In this document: in pieces, positions 23,300 through 35,400 of the stretch | Layout of the letters: each line of letters starts with the position of its first letter | How positions within the stretch are numbered: the stretch's first letter is position 1 | Source of the DNA: Brachyhypopomus gauderio | Taxonomy: Eukaryota; Chordata; Actinopteri; Gymnotiformes; Hypopomidae | DNA length: 64,000 nucleotides | Direction: 5' to 3' | Assembly: GCF_052324685.1 (NCBI RefSeq) | Contig: NW_027506898.1 | Location: 702,001 to 766,000, forward strand | Notes under the pieces: generated by a model | What the model was told of the DNA's origin: nothing | Databases searched by the model: none | What the model saw: the letters and a program-made list of their open reading frames with translations, nothing else | Program-made: the position numbers and the translations under genes

Positions 23300-24075
23300 A
23301 GTAATAACAATCATTTCAGTGTCTTGGCCTTTTCTTCCTAGGCTGTTTAGGCAGGGGTTCTCCACTGATGTCCACTTCAACTCTGGGTGCAAAGCTTTTC
23401 AGAGTAGGTCTGCAGAAGGTCTCCGTAACACAGACTCATCCATCAGGCTGCACTTCTTCACGCAGAGTGGGACAGCAGAGCGCCTCCTACAGGCGCTGCT
23501 TGATCTTACAGCCCAGCTCCAAGCTGTAAAGCCGGGGCTGTCCGGAGGGACCCCTGAGTATCCTTTCCACCACAGAGTGGTAATTGAACTCTTGCACACT
23601 GGTGGTCATGGATAATCAGGGGCTCGTGCCTGCTCTGCTGTCCCGTGATGAAGCTCATGTCTGGCTTTGAGGTAGCAGCGGTGGTGTGTGGACGGAGGTC
23701 TGGAAGAACAGCGGCGTTGTTAATGTACCGCTCCTCCAGAAACTCTGTGTGTTTCCTCAGACTCTTCTGCAGTTCAGCCTCCCTCTTACTAATTTCTGCT
23801 TTCTAAATCAAGAAGCACAACAAGTTCAATGTTCACCGATCATTCACTGATAAATCACTAAATGGCAATATTTCTAACCTGCTATGGCTTTATGACCATT
23901 TCATTGTTTCTGCAGAGAAATGTCTCCTTAGATCTGAATTTACATTGGCTTTAAAGGAGGAGTCTGATAAATGAGGGAAGAAAATGTTTTCAGTGTTCCT
24001 GGATACTTCAGTCCAATGAGTGTTTATGGAACTGCAATAGTCCCCTCCATCCTGCTTCTGAGCATCACCCTGCAT
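23300..24075 (-). pseudogene. Unknown spliced gene, decayed
   Basis: Two exon-like blocks lie in order on the minus strand. The first (24070-23890) follows a GGATGCAG acceptor and encodes GDAQKQDGGDYCSSINTHWT. The second starts after a TGATTTAG acceptor near 23805 and reads KREAELQKSLRKHTEFLEER, then YINNAAVLPDLRPHT. A one-base shift then moves the frame to VQEFNYHSVVERILRGPSGQ. Two nonsense codons follow before a basic C-terminus that ends PKQPRKKRPRH. The long readable text with conserved-looking coiled-coil and basic tail suggests a former gene. I do not recognise the protein. Splice sites argue against a processed copy. Confidence 0.5.
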
Positions 24076-24280
24076 CCAACAATAAAGGTAAATAGGCTTT
24101 GAGCTTAAAATTCATGAATAATGCAATGGAATTTTCAGGAAAAGTTCAAATTATTTGTCAGCTATAAGCAAAAATGTGGTTTAGTATGTTTAGCCTATTA
24201 GTGAAGTCCTTAATGAGTTGATCCTGGTGTCTTATACGTAGAAAACGAACTTAAAGCCCATATTTGTTGGACTGTATTTT

Positions 24281-24805
24281 TCATTTCCTGATGAAAATTG
24301 TAGTGCTGTACATGTTCATGCTGCCAGCACAATACAGGTCCAAGATTATATAGATAAATATTTCTAAATAGTTAAAGGTGAGCACCTGTATCGAGACAAC
24401 TGTAGCTTCAGACTTGGACCCTTTACTCGTAGATGAAGAAGCCCCCTCTACCAAAAAGTCCCTCAGTCGTTTTGAAGGTACTGTGTTCTTTTGTAAGCCA
24501 TATGGACCAGTAGAAGTACTTTTCCAACTTGGATCCAATCGCCTTATTATAAACTCGGTTTTGTGTGCATTTAACGAAAGAAAATTCACCCTAAGCCAGG
24601 AGTTCAGGTCAATAAGACATCTATTTAACTGGGGTGGAGGAAAAGGTGCTGTTGGTTTGAAGCTGAGGTAGATCTGAATGTCATCAGCATAGCAATGAAA
24701 TTGTAACATATAACTACGAAAAATATAACCAAGGGGGAGAATATAGATTATAAAAAGGAGGGGACCAAGGACGGAACCCTGAGGGACACACATGCTCTTA
24801 CATAC
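24281..24805 (-). pseudogene. LINE reverse transcriptase fragment (L2/CR1-like)
   Basis: The minus-strand frame carries [14 protein letters not shown] (RT motif 4 region) and [12 protein letters not shown], the catalytic YADD box, followed by [10 protein letters not shown]. Spacing and wording are those of fish L2/CR1-type non-LTR elements. It is truncated on both sides and abuts a gypsy fragment of opposite orientation at about 24815. Confidence 0.88.
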
Positions 24806-24814
24806 ATACATCAC

Positions 24815-25590
24815 ATGCTATGCGGAGTTATTCGTCTGTTCGAGAACTCCGTATTCACGTCACAAATAAAAACTACTATATTTTGCAATTGGATCCTTGT
24901 CTGCCTGTTTGGTTCGTTACATAATACTTCGACTTGTAAAATGGATCCAGCAGACGTACCTGCACTCCTGGCTCAACAAGGCAATACCATCGCCTCGCTC
25001 CAAGGCGATTCAACATTACATTCGACAGCTCATGGAGGCTATGCAGGCTCAAGCCGCTCAGCTGCAGACAGCTCAACAACAGGTGGCGCAGCACCAGGCG
25101 ATACAGCAGCATGTATTACAGCAGCAGGCCTCTCAAAAACAGGCAGTCCAGCATCAGGCTGCTGTAGCCATTGCTCCTTCTGGTTTTCTTCCCTGTATTC
25201 CTGTGCCGGAGCGGTATGATGGTTCTCCGGAACTTTGTCAGAACTTTCCCATGCAATGCTCCATGTAATTTGATTATCACCCAGTCCAGTTCCAGACAGA
25301 GAGACAAACGATCCACTTTGTCTTGTCACACCTCACGGGGGAGGTTGGTGCCTGGGGTACGGCCCTTTGGAACAGCAAGGACCCGTCACTCGAATCCGAA
25401 ACACAGTTCTCCATGTTATTTAAATCCGTGTTTGATCACCCGGCTGCAGGAAGAGACGTGGGCACTATGTTATGTGAAATTCACCAAGGACAACGCAGTG
25501 CAGCGGATTATGCTCTGGAGTTCCGTACCCCGGCTGCAGCAAAATTACATTTTGCAGTCTTAATATCCGAGATGATGTCTTTGTAATTTA
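24815..25590 (+). pseudogene. Ty3/gypsy 5' end: LTR remnant and gag fragment
   Basis: The 3' part of an LTR (ending TTCGTTACA at about 24921) resembles the end of the solo LTR at 45160-45551. A leader follows, then MDPADVPALLAQQGN at 24942. A glutamine-rich stretch and the gag core (GEVGAWGTALWN, RSAADYALEFRT) are spread over two frames. This is the capsid-type protein of a gypsy-like retrotransposon. A frameshift near 25250 and the lack of pol mark it as dead. Confidence 0.78.
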
Positions 25591-25689
25591 AAATAATTAG
25601 TATATGACTGCATTCTGTGTTTATTGACATTTTTCATAGCACCCTACATTTTTACACAAATGTACAAAGTTTAGAATATTATTACTTAC

Positions 25690-25884
25690 CAAAGTTCTTG
25701 GCTTGTGCCATTGCTGCTCATTCTCTGTGCAGCTCAGGACAGGAGGAACAGCAGGAACTCTTAGTTGTGAATAATGTGCAGTTTGATAAAGCAATGCCAC
25801 CACATGATTGCACAAATTTGTCCCAGCAACACATGAGCAGGAGCAATGAAGCAGTGAAACTGGTCTCGAATCATCTAAAAAAAT
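25690..25884 (-). CDS. SWIM zinc-finger exon of a fish multicopy gene
   Basis: A 195-nt exon lies between an acceptor (TTTTTGCAG, exon start 25884) and a consensus donor (TTTG|GTAAGT, exon end 25690). It encodes CSCVAGTNLCNHVVALLYQT, the CxC...CxH pattern of a SWIM zinc finger, and ends SCTENEQQWHKPRT. Exons of this type occur, as I recall, in abundant fish genes that combine a SWIM finger with a YqaJ-like nuclease domain, themselves probably transposon-linked. No neighbouring exon of that gene was recognised, so it may be an orphan. The reading frame is intact across the exon. Confidence 0.6.
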
Positions 25885-25989
25885 CTGCAAAAATACAAAA
25901 TGTAGCAAATACAATGAGAAACGGTATCAAGTGCAATTTAATGAAAAAAAACTGTTTACAAAATAAAATCAGCCAGGAAAGTCTATATA

Positions 25990-27230
25990 ATTAGAATACA
26001 CTGTCACTTATAGTCTACAGTGTTGCCTAATGTGGCCCACATTTGACATCAACAATTTACCAGCTTCAATAGTATTTACAATAAAGTAAATCAAGAAACA
26101 TCTGAACAAATACAGAACAGGTTCTAGGGGTTTTGCCTTTAACATTCACTTTTCCTGACATTAAGTCATACTCACATTGCCAGGTAACATTATTACTCAA
26201 AACGTTACTCACGCATTTTCACCAACAAAATGTTTAATAATAATTATTATTATCATAATTAATAATAAATAATAGGTTATCTAATCTATATTATAACAGA
26301 ACTTTAACCACTAAATCTAACTAATTAACCAATGCACACCTCTCACACCAAACGTCAACTCAAAACTCACAAAGGGCCGCAAGGCTCAAACCCCCTTTAT
26401 GTGGTTGTGACACTCGATGACGTAGCCCACTGAATCCGAGGCCTCGTTTGTCATCAGTCACATGATTTTTACGGTAATGACACACACCTCAAACCGGGGC
26501 TTCATCTGGCATGCCCCTTTTTGCTCGATACAGGCTCCAAGGCATCGCTTCAAATGTTACATCACTACTTATCACCACATTTTTCTCTAGCCTCTACTTC
26601 TCCCTTTGGAGATGCCTAACTTAACACTGCTCCTTTGAGTGTTTTCACTCCTGCGCCACTATCTCTGACCCTTCTCAATGATTCCCGTCACTGTACTTTC
26701 TCTGTCCAGTTTTTAATATTTTGAGAAGGGTTTTCAGTTCTACTCTTACGTCTGAGAGCCAGCATGAGAGGTAAGAAAAAAATCAACACAACAAAATGTG
26801 CCCCTGCATCAAGAAATGCAACCTGACACTGTATTATGCAAATAATTGTTGTTGAATCTATGACACAAAGGATTAAGGCAGTTCTGAAGGAAAAAGGGGG
26901 TCCAACTCTGTACTAGCAAGGTGTATCTAATAAAGTGGCCAGTGAGTGTGTATATGCTAGTGATGTAAAAGATCATTCAGACTGTCACCAACAGATGGTA
27001 CAAAAATTAGCATCCGTTATGGTGTTGCGGAGCAATCATGCACAATCAGACAAAAATGAAATTACAGAGGAGAATAATATACATTCATGATACAAACCCA
27101 ACCTATAGACTTATAGTCCAGTTAGTTTAATTAAACACAGCTGGACTCCAATGAAAGAGTGGAACTATCTCAAGGAGCATAAGAAATGGACAGCATGCGA
27201 GTTGAGTGTCACAGCAAAGGGTCTGAATGC
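25990..27230. other. Non-coding stretch
   Basis: No gene or complete element was recognised. A short AATAATAATTATTATTATCA region lies near 26235-26275. Confidence 0.4.
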
Positions 27231-27231
27231 T

Positions 27232-27267
<36 letters not shown>

Positions 27268-27660
27268 CTTTATTTGTATAGCACCTTTCATACATGCATG
27301 CAACTCAAAGTGCCTTAAAAGTGCTTTATGACCATAATATATTTCAGGTTTTCTTTTTTAATACATTTGCAAAACAATTTCTACATTTTTGTTTTTTTCT
27401 GTCAAGATGGGGTGCTGTGTACATTAATGAGAAATAAAATTTACATTTGATTTTAGCAAATGGCTGCAATGATAGAATGAAAAATGTAAAGGGGTAAACT
27501 TTCTGTTTTGGTCTTACCAAGGTTTCTCCCTTATCCCCGGAAGTTTTTCCTTGCCACGGTTGCCCCTGGCTTTTTCATTTGTGTTCTGGACCTATGTACT
27601 TGTGTTCTGGACTACCCTGGCGCCAGAGCCACCACTGCTCTGAGTATGTGTGTGCATTTG
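27230..27660 (-). repeat. (AAT)n with LINE 3' tail, then a second LINE tail piece
   Basis: The (AAT)n run (27234-27268) is followed by CTTTATTTGTATAGCACCTT and CATGCAACTCAAAGTGCC. This is the inverted 3' tail of a fish LINE, the same as at 43571-43690. The separate piece at about 27515-27575 (TTTTTCCTTGCCACGGTTGC) matches the L2-like tail near 47495-47525. Confidence 0.6.
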
Positions 27661-28097
27661 ATTTCATAGGTGGGACAGACACGAATGGCTTGAGAACTGG
27701 GGTGCGGGGGGTGTTTTGTCGAGTTGTGCTACTTTGTCGAAAAATGCTTCCAGTTGTGCGTTTCCCATAAAATATAGCCTAACTCAGTATTATGACGCAT
27801 TGCAATTATAAAATCAAGTATGGGCACTGTATGTATGGATAAGGGAAGCATGGATTTAAATCCAATATAGCTTCCTTAATATTTTACATGGGTAGCATAT
27901 CTCAATAGGCTGATATCAAATCATGCTTCCAGTACAGACCCATGCACGTGTTTGCTGACAAAAACATAATAAAAAAGATAAGAAATTACTCACCTGAACG
28001 TAAACTCAACAGAAAGAGAGCATAGTTTTATGGGCGTGGAAACAAATTGGAAATCGGACCGGTCATTTTCTGCGTGGTCCTAGCACTTGATTCGTCT

Positions 28098-28260
28098 CTA
28101 TTTAAATATTTGTTTTTAACCGTAAAAACATGTCCCCCCCCAAATTACATCCGTGTGTGTTGTCCCTGCACGGATGGGTTAAATGCAGAGGACAAATTCT
28201 GATTGGGTAAAAATCACAACTGGCAAATTGGCAATTCTCAATTTTACCACAGGATGTCAT
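28098..28260. repeat. Fragments of a poly(C) MITE and of a SINE
   Basis: CTATTTAAATATTTGTTTTT with AACCGTAAAAAC and a C run repeats the core of the 9501-9640 element. From about 28166, GATGGGTTAAATGCAGAGGA and AAAAATCACAACTGGCAAAT are the 3' part of a SINE also seen at 33585 and 52190. Confidence 0.5.
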
Positions 28261-28689
28261 CAATTCCCACGACCTCCCAAACTGTACGCATTGGTGAAAA
28301 CTTTCATTGGCAATAAATGTACCCCCAATTACTCGCAAAATATTTTTTATAAATCCTGGGTTCCTGGTGGTTTGCGTGCTGACACTCCAACCCATTTTTG
28401 TGCATATTGTTTAACATAACTAATGATAGATCAAAATAACATTATTTTTCTAAGTAGTTTGGAAACAAAATTATATTTGAATGTATTACTTGGGTAATGT
28501 TAATATATGACTGGGCAATGTTAATATGTGACTGACTTGTGTACAAGAGTGTTTGATAAGTATTATGCCAGGTAAATATATCCCCTGCACACATACACAT
28601 TCTCTGTCGTCTGGTGCTGAGGCAAGTCATCAAGCCAGCGGTGACTAATCAAGCCAGTAGCCTGCTCCAATCCCCAGCCAGTGAACACC

Positions 28690-29540
28690 TGTGTCGTATT
28701 CTGGGTTCTCGATATATCTGTCGGTCAATTAGTCTAGAGACAACTTGGGTATCTTTTTTTAAACAAGGCCAACTTTATTGAACAACGCCGAGCTTAACCT
28801 GCCCCAGCACACCTTTCACCCGGTCAACTCTTGCTCGTGGGTGGGGCCTGTAATAACACATAATACCACAACCTGGAGGTGCACGTCCGTGATCCCAGGA
28901 GGGTCCCTCCACTCTCCATTAATGTAAACCATTACTATTTTACAGAGGTGTCAATTCCAGGTTCAGAAAGTAAAGTCCTCTCCAGGATTTTGCTTAAGCT
29001 TGCTAGATTTTCTCATTAGTGCAATCCAGGTAGAATTAGTGGAATCAACACAATCCAGGAAGCCTGAGCAAAATCCTGGTGAGGACTTTTACTTTCTGAA
29101 CCTGGAATTGACACCTCTGCTATTTAAGGAATCAATTGACCAAAACAAACGAAAAAAAACATAAATCTCCAGTGGTTTACAAACGTGAACAATAATCCTT
29201 CCCAAAAATAACAAACTGGATATGAACGATATAGTGATGAGGAAAACTTGGAACTTGGGCGCATGAGTAAAGGACTCGAAGAAACAGGTAAGTAACGAGA
29301 GAAAGATAGCGAAAACCTCATATGGACACGGTACCGAGAAAGTGGCTGAGTGCAAGAAAACATGTAGTGGTATCAAACAACTCATCAGTGAGACACTGCA
29401 ATTGCCTTCCTTAAATAGGACGGATGACAGCTGCAGGTCATCACAGCTGATTACGAGTACTCTGTCGAGAGTTGACCCGCGTGACTGTGGACAAATGGCC
29501 TGATTGCATTCTACGAACGCTGTTCCTTCAGACAAAACAC
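28690..29540 (-). mobile_element. Probable LTR (gypsy-like), minus strand, with a MITE inside
   Basis: Read on the minus strand, 29450-29380 has AGCTGTCATCC, CCTATTTAAGG and CACTGATGAGTTGTT. These parallel the promoter part of the solo LTR at 32052-32811. AATAAAG near 28775 would be its polyadenylation signal. The outer ends and target duplication were not resolved. A long minus-strand open frame here is read as chance. Confidence 0.45.
28943..29119. mobile_element. hAT MITE, 177 bp
   Basis: It is flanked by CTATTTTA and CTATTTAA (28935-28942 and 29120-29127, one mismatch). The ends are CAGAGGTGTCAATTCCAGGT and its mirror CTGGAATTGACACCTCTG, with about 37 bp of inverted match. It is non-coding. 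Confidence 0.92.
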
Positions 29541-29544
29541 AGCA

Positions 29545-31720
29545 ACTAAACTGGCCAAATACTGTACATTATCAAAGTATGGACAGCATGTGATGCACAT
29601 TCTAGTTATGTCTGGAATATGCAGGTATATACTGCTAAAATCCCTGGGGGAAGCACCTGAAAACAATCGGAGCATGAGGGTTGGCAAGCAAAAAAAAAGT
29701 AATGAGGACACGTATTGCGATGTGTGGCATGAAGAAACTGCATTTGGTTCTGCAAAGTTTGTAGCTTGGACAATTGTATTTCTGTCAGCTCCATATTTTT
29801 GTTAAGCTGCCCACATTATTGAACTGTATGTCAACATGATTGCTGTTTAGTTGTCAACAGCCTGTATGGCTGTAGCACCTCAGAAGATTCACTATCTAGT
29901 AAAAACAGACAATGAGAATGACAATACAACAGTGTGCAGAAGGTCAGGCATGCACATATCTGATAGCCAGCATCCACCACAGTTTGGGGAGTCATCTGTT
30001 CAAACATAACTGATTACTTACCTGTTGATTTGCCAGGCTGAGTGAGTGAGTTGGAGTAAAGACAATACCAAACTGTGATGAAGGTTTACCCTCCAGGATG
30101 CTAGTTATGGACCCCAGTGGATGTCTGCACCTTTATTGGGAAAGCTTTTCAAGTTAACTAGAATTAAGTATTTAGTTTCCAACGTAAATGTTTTGGGGGC
30201 TAACACCACATATTTGTCACCAGTTATTCAAGAAACATGTCTAAACCAGTCTTAGTTATTGCAGGCACCATCTACACCAAGATCCAAAGTAAAAAATGTA
30301 AGCATATGTTAATCATGTTTAGTAGAACAAGCGTTACTAAAACTGGAAAAAATATTCAGCTTGAGTTCATCGTTCTATTGGGCTATAAATCAACATCCCC
30401 CCATGCCCGTCCAGTTTCAATTCCATGGACATGCACAAATCAGGTGAGAAACTAGTGTGTGTTGCAAAAGTGGAGGTGGACATATTTGAAGTGTTTAAGA
30501 GGTTGCGAGCTCGAATGGTTTCAAAAGCCAAAAACGAATTTGTGTACAAATAAATGTCATTGTAATTTTTTTCTCTCCGACTTGTTTAAAAATAGATACA
30601 GATGTAGGTATTTTTATTCTATAATTTCTCTCATCAACTATCCTAAAATATGTCAAATTGCGTATGGTGTAAAGGAAATACAAGTTTATTCAGTGTTGGA
30701 AAGTATCTGCACTGATTCAGTTTTCCAAAATCGAAACAAAGTTCAATTCGATTTAACCTTGACTCAACGGTGAATAAACGTTGAAATGCCTGCTGGGACA
30801 GTTGGTCCTTGCCCGACTTCCCTATCTGGTTCTGCTTGTTCTACTCCCTAGTTTACGTTTCCCATGAACTTCTTATTTTGAATTGTAGTTGTAGAAGTAC
30901 TTACATTTCTTGCATTCGTTATTGATTTCTCACTCAGGACTCATTCATTTCTTGTCTGTGTTGTTTAATCCCATGTTTATGTAGTCTTGCTGCTGCTTAT
31001 TGTTCTCAACCATTTAATTGTAACACTGCAGGAGTCCTGTACACACAGCTGGACTGGCATGGTTATTTGATAGACTTTTGAAGTAATGATTAACTGTACA
31101 TTTCAGAGAAGCAAAGAGGCAAAAAGATGTTTTGATGTTGTTAGTATTTATTTGGTGATAAGCATGCAGAGGTAGCAGTTGAGGAGAGAGAAGAGACTTC
31201 TTCGGAGAACACATGCATAAATGACTAGTCGTTGTGCTCTGTAATATATAAAATATATAAAATGAAATGCCAGGCTGTTAACTTGTACAGCCCTGCCTGT
31301 AAATTTGTGTTCAGTTATGGAATAAATACACAGAATAAAGCAAAATTCTACATATGTTTGTACTGCAGCATGGTATGAGCACTGTGAATGAGAGCACCTG
31401 TGAAGAAATTCAGGTAGGAGGTCTGAGGTCGCCCCTAGAGCAGAAGACCAAATCCATGTTCAGAGGTGCGCGCCCACCCACCTACTGTCTGTTTCCACAC
31501 CTATTTTTCTTCTGTTTTGATTTTAATGTAAGAGAAACAATTCCAGTTCGTAAATGTGTACAGGTGTAATGAAGAAAGTTAAAAGAATGTGACTGGCCCT
31601 CTTCCAAGGAAAAACAAATGACTTTGAAATTAGTGAAATGGCTCAAAAAAAAGTACACAAAAAATGAAATGTGAGTGTTATCATTATATGAAACTCACCT
31701 GCAAGTAAAGCAGTTTTTTT
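29545..31720. other. Non-coding stretch
   Basis: No supported exon or complete element was found. Near 30720-30790 a segment with GATTTAACCTTGACTCAACG resembles a fish MITE end. Everything else looks unique. Confidence 0.4.
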
Positions 31721-31724
31721 TGTG

Positions 31725-33495
31725 AAATACTGTGGATTTGGAGAAGGCATTTGACCATGTCCATTGGGTATTCCTCTGGGGGTGCTCTGGGAGTATAGGG
31801 TATGGGGTTATCCGCTGCTATGGGTTATCCAGCTCCTATACAAATGGAGCAGGAGCTTGGTTTGCATGGTCTAGTGGGAGTTGGACTCTGTCACTGATTC
31901 TGTTCCTAACTTTTATGGACAGAATTTCTCTGCGCAACCAAGTGACGGGAAGGGGTTCGTTTTGGTGACCTAGGGATTCTGCGTCTCCTTTTTGTGGATG
32001 ATGTGATTCTGTTGGCATCATCAGGCCAGGACCTACAGCTCTTGCTGGATCTGTCAGGGCTGGACCCAGGACCGTTCCCCCTGTCGCCACTAGAGGGCGC
32101 GCTCTACCCACGTCTGTCAGGGCTGGGTCCAGAACCGTCCCTCCGGTCGCCACTAGAAGGAGTGCTAGACTGGATGCGCAAACGAGACGCAATCAGCGGT
32201 GAGGACCTGCAGCTGTGTCTTCCCCTATTTAACAGGCACAGTTGCAGTGCCTCACTGCTGAGTTGTTCGTTGCTACTCGCACGTGCTGCCAGCCGGTATT
32301 CTACTCCTCTCTAGTGCATTCTCTCTCTCGTTTGTTTTGTCTTTCCCCTGTTCCACTTCGAGTCTCTCTCCTGCGCCCTTCCTGGCCTACCTCAAGTTTT
32401 CCTTCACTGTTCCCTTCCTGTATTACTGTTTCATTATTTTGTTCGTTTGTGCTCCTGTTTTGTGCAGACACGTTGAGTTATTGCCTCCGTGTGTTTTTGG
32501 TTCTTTGGCTTCTTTATTTTGTTCGTTTGTGCTCCTGTTTTGTGCAGACACGTTGAGTTATTGCCTCCGTGTGTTTTTGGTTCTTAGGTTTCTTTTTGTT
32601 CGTTTGTGCCCCTGTTTTGTGCAGACACGTTGAGTCGTTGCCTCCGTGTGTTTTCTGTTGGGATTTTCAGAGACGTATTCTCTGCTTTTGTTTTCTGCGT
32701 TTCCCGCTCCTCGCGGAGGCCTCAGTTCACCGTTTGTGTTTGGAGTTTGCTCCTGAGCCCATCAAACAAAAAACCCCATGGGTCCTCTGTAGTCAGTGGA
32801 CCCACGTTACAGGATCAGTTTGCAGCCAAGTGCGAGACAGCCGGGATGAGAATCAGTACCTCTAAATCTGAGACCATAGTACCATAGTCGGACAAGGGTG
32901 GAGTGCCCTCTCTGGGTCGGGAGTGAGTCGTTGCCTCAACTGGAGGAGTTCAAGTATCTCAGGTTTTTGTTCATGAGGGAGGGAAGGATGGAACGAGAGA
33001 TTGGGAGGCGGATCGGTGCTGCGGCTGCAGTGTTGCGGACGCTGTATCAAACCATTGTGAAGAGAGAGCTGAGCCAAAATGCAAAGCTCTCGATTTACTG
33101 GTCAATCTATGTTCTGACTCTCACCTATGGTCATGAGCTTTGGGTAGTGACCGAAAGAATGAGATTGTGTCCAGGCTCTCCTTTTGAGACAAGGTCATCC
33201 AGGAGAGGCTCAGAGTAGAGTTGCTGCTCCTCCACGTAGAGAGGAGGCAGTTGAGGTGGTTCGGGCATCTAGTCTGGAGGCACTCCGGACATGTCCAACT
33301 GGGAGGAGATCCCGGGAAGACCCAGAACAAATTGGAGAGATTATACCTCTTGGCTGTCCTGGGAATACCTGGGCATCCCATCAGAAGAGATAGAAGAGGT
33401 GGCTTTGGAGAGGGAAACATGGGCCTCTTTGTTTAGGCTACTCCCCCTGCGACCCGAACCCGGATAAGTGGATGAAATGGATGCATGGATGGACT
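31725..33495 (+). mobile_element. RTE/Rex3-like LINE, 3' half, split by a solo LTR
   Basis: Coding remnants on the plus strand are VDLEKAFDHV and a GMRISTSKSE-type segment. Then come LEEFKYLRFLFMREGRMERE, ELSQNAKLSIYWSIYVLTLT and YGHELWVVTE. The latter are typical of the RT thumb region of teleost RTE/Rex3-type elements. The tail ends in GGATGCATGGATGG-like repeats (33470-33495), as Rex3 does. Frameshifts and a 760-bp LTR insertion (32052-32811) inactivate it. Confidence 0.85.
32052..32811 (+). mobile_element. Solo LTR, 760 bp, with internal duplications
   Basis: It begins TGTCAGGGCTGG and ends CCCACGTTACA. The 5-bp duplication GGATC flanks it exactly (32047-32051 and 32812-32816). A 66-bp segment starting CTGTCAGGGCTGG is repeated near the 5' end (about 32051 and 32116). 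A segment starting GTTCGTTTGTGC is tandemly repeated three times (32441, 32521, 32598), with a period of 77-80 bp. Confidence 0.94.
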
Positions 33496-35105
33496 GTAAC
33501 GCAAGGAAGGTAGGCAGGATGCAGAGACAAGCATACATTCAAATGACATTTCATTTGTACAGGGCTGAGCAGATTATGGAGCAGTCATGGTCTGGTGGTT
33601 AGGGAAAAAAAGGCCATGACTGAACTCCAACTGCTCCCCAGGAGTTAGTCTAGGGCTGCACACTGCTCTGGGCACTTGTACACCACAACCCCCTAGTGAT
33701 CACTAGTGTATGTGTGTGTGTGTTCTCAATACACAGATGGGTAAATGCAGAGGAATAATTCTGATTTAGGTGTAACTGTGCGTTCACACCGAAAGCGACG
33801 AGAGCGACACGGCGACCGGAAGTCATTCATTTTCAATGAGAGTGAGCGACACCCAGCGACGCGACGCGAAGTGAGCGATTCGAGCGACGCGAACAAGTTG
33901 AGCTTGGCTCAACTTTATGCAAATGAGCAGTGACGCGCGGCGGCGACTACCAATCAGAAAGTATGTTTGCACCCTCCTCCGAAACCGCACCTCTGACTTT
34001 GGTTCCTACTGATTATTTGTTCCGATTGCAAAATGGAGGAGAGATTAATAGTGGCTGTCTCTGGATGTCCCGCACTTTACGATGTTTATTTTTGGAGGGA
34101 ATACTGTTCATTTGTTAAAAAACATCTGCAATAAATTAGCGTATACCCTATTATTGGTTATGATTTTTTAAATTCCTGTTTGATCTTCGGGTCTGGGGTA
34201 AAAAGTAAAAAAAATACATAAACATTTTAGGTTTATATACTATATGTGTTTTATCAGAGGTGGGACCAAGTCAGTGTTTTGCAAGTCTCAAGTAAGTCCA
34301 AGTCTTTATCCTCAAGTCCCGAGTCAAGTCTCAAGCAAAGACAGTCAAGTCAAGTCAAGTCTCGAGTCAAGACAGGCAACAGTCAAGTCAAGTCCCAAGT
34401 CTGAAACTTGGAATTTCAAGTCCTTTCGAGTCTTTTTTTTTTTTTTACCACCAATGTTGCAGGTATATTTTAAATGTAAATAATAGACATGTGTTCTTTT
34501 TTAATCTGTATTCTCCTCAAATCTTGATAAAACATGTGCAACTGAAAACACAAAGTATAAAAAAATTTAAATTACACCTCTTTATTGCACAGTTCAATTT
34601 GTTAAAATTAGCTGCAAAAATATTCATACTTTAAACTACAATTTTCCAGAAATAAATATTCTGTGAAAAAGTCATAAGTAGAACTCCATGTTCAAATAAA
34701 AAGTGCTGATATTTTCACAGTACAATTCAAAGAACCATAACAGCATTCTCCCCTCTCTTCTCTTATCTGGTTTCTTGGAGAACATGTGTGTCCATGTGTG
34801 AGTGACACAAGACAAACAAATATAAGAACTGAACAATTAACAGGAATCAGGAATGCAACTTTAGACATTTCAGTAAACTATTCTGCATTGCATTTGCAAA
34901 AGACCAAACTGGCCAAAAGTCTGTATGTCATTTGTGCACGATGAGGCCGTAGAATGATGTCCCCATAGCTGAAAACTCGCTCCACTTTTGTCAATATATT
35001 TTTTTCTCGACGTAGATGTCTTCAAATACACAATCCATGCTGAGATAGAACTGGATATGATGGTGACAGAGAGAGGCTCTCTTCCCTGAGTTCAGATACA
35101 GAACC

Positions 35106-35367
35106 CAGGGTTGCCAACTCTCACGCATTGAGCGTGAGACACACGCATTTGACCGTCTTCACACGCTCACACGCCACACATCCGATTTCTCACGCCGAAA
35201 AAAAAATCTAGTTTATTTACCTCTGATCCTTATCTATGATTCAATGAGTTACTAGTTCGCTCTGGCACCAACCACTGGCGATCGATCGATCGCGATATAA
35301 TACTTTCCATATAAGATGGAATTTGTGTCCATTTTACACCCCGCCCGGTAACAATTCACGTTCGCTG

Positions 35368-35399
<32 letters not shown>

Positions 35400-35400
35400 A
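35106..35400 (+). repeat. Dispersed repeat family R1, copy d, with poly(C) tail
   Basis: GTTGCCAACTCTCACGCATT, GAGCGTGAGACACACGCATT and ATCTAGTTTATTTACCTCTG match copies a and c. The continuation CGATCGATCGCGATATAATA and AATTTGTGTCCATT also occurs near 57228-57270. The copy ends in a run of about 29 C (35371-35399). Confidence 0.85.

Noticed and set aside
26400..26580. Possible additional solo LTR (TGTGACACTCGATG to AAATGTTACA)
   Set aside because: The boundaries resemble an LTR but the flanks show no matching 5-bp duplication.
29089..29535. 148-residue minus-strand open frame
   Set aside because: It runs across a probable LTR into a hAT MITE, has no recognisable domain, and looks like chance in LTR sequence.
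32242..32865. Several overlapping Cys/Leu/Phe-rich frames of about 100 residues
   Set aside because: They are translations of the solo LTR and its internal duplications.
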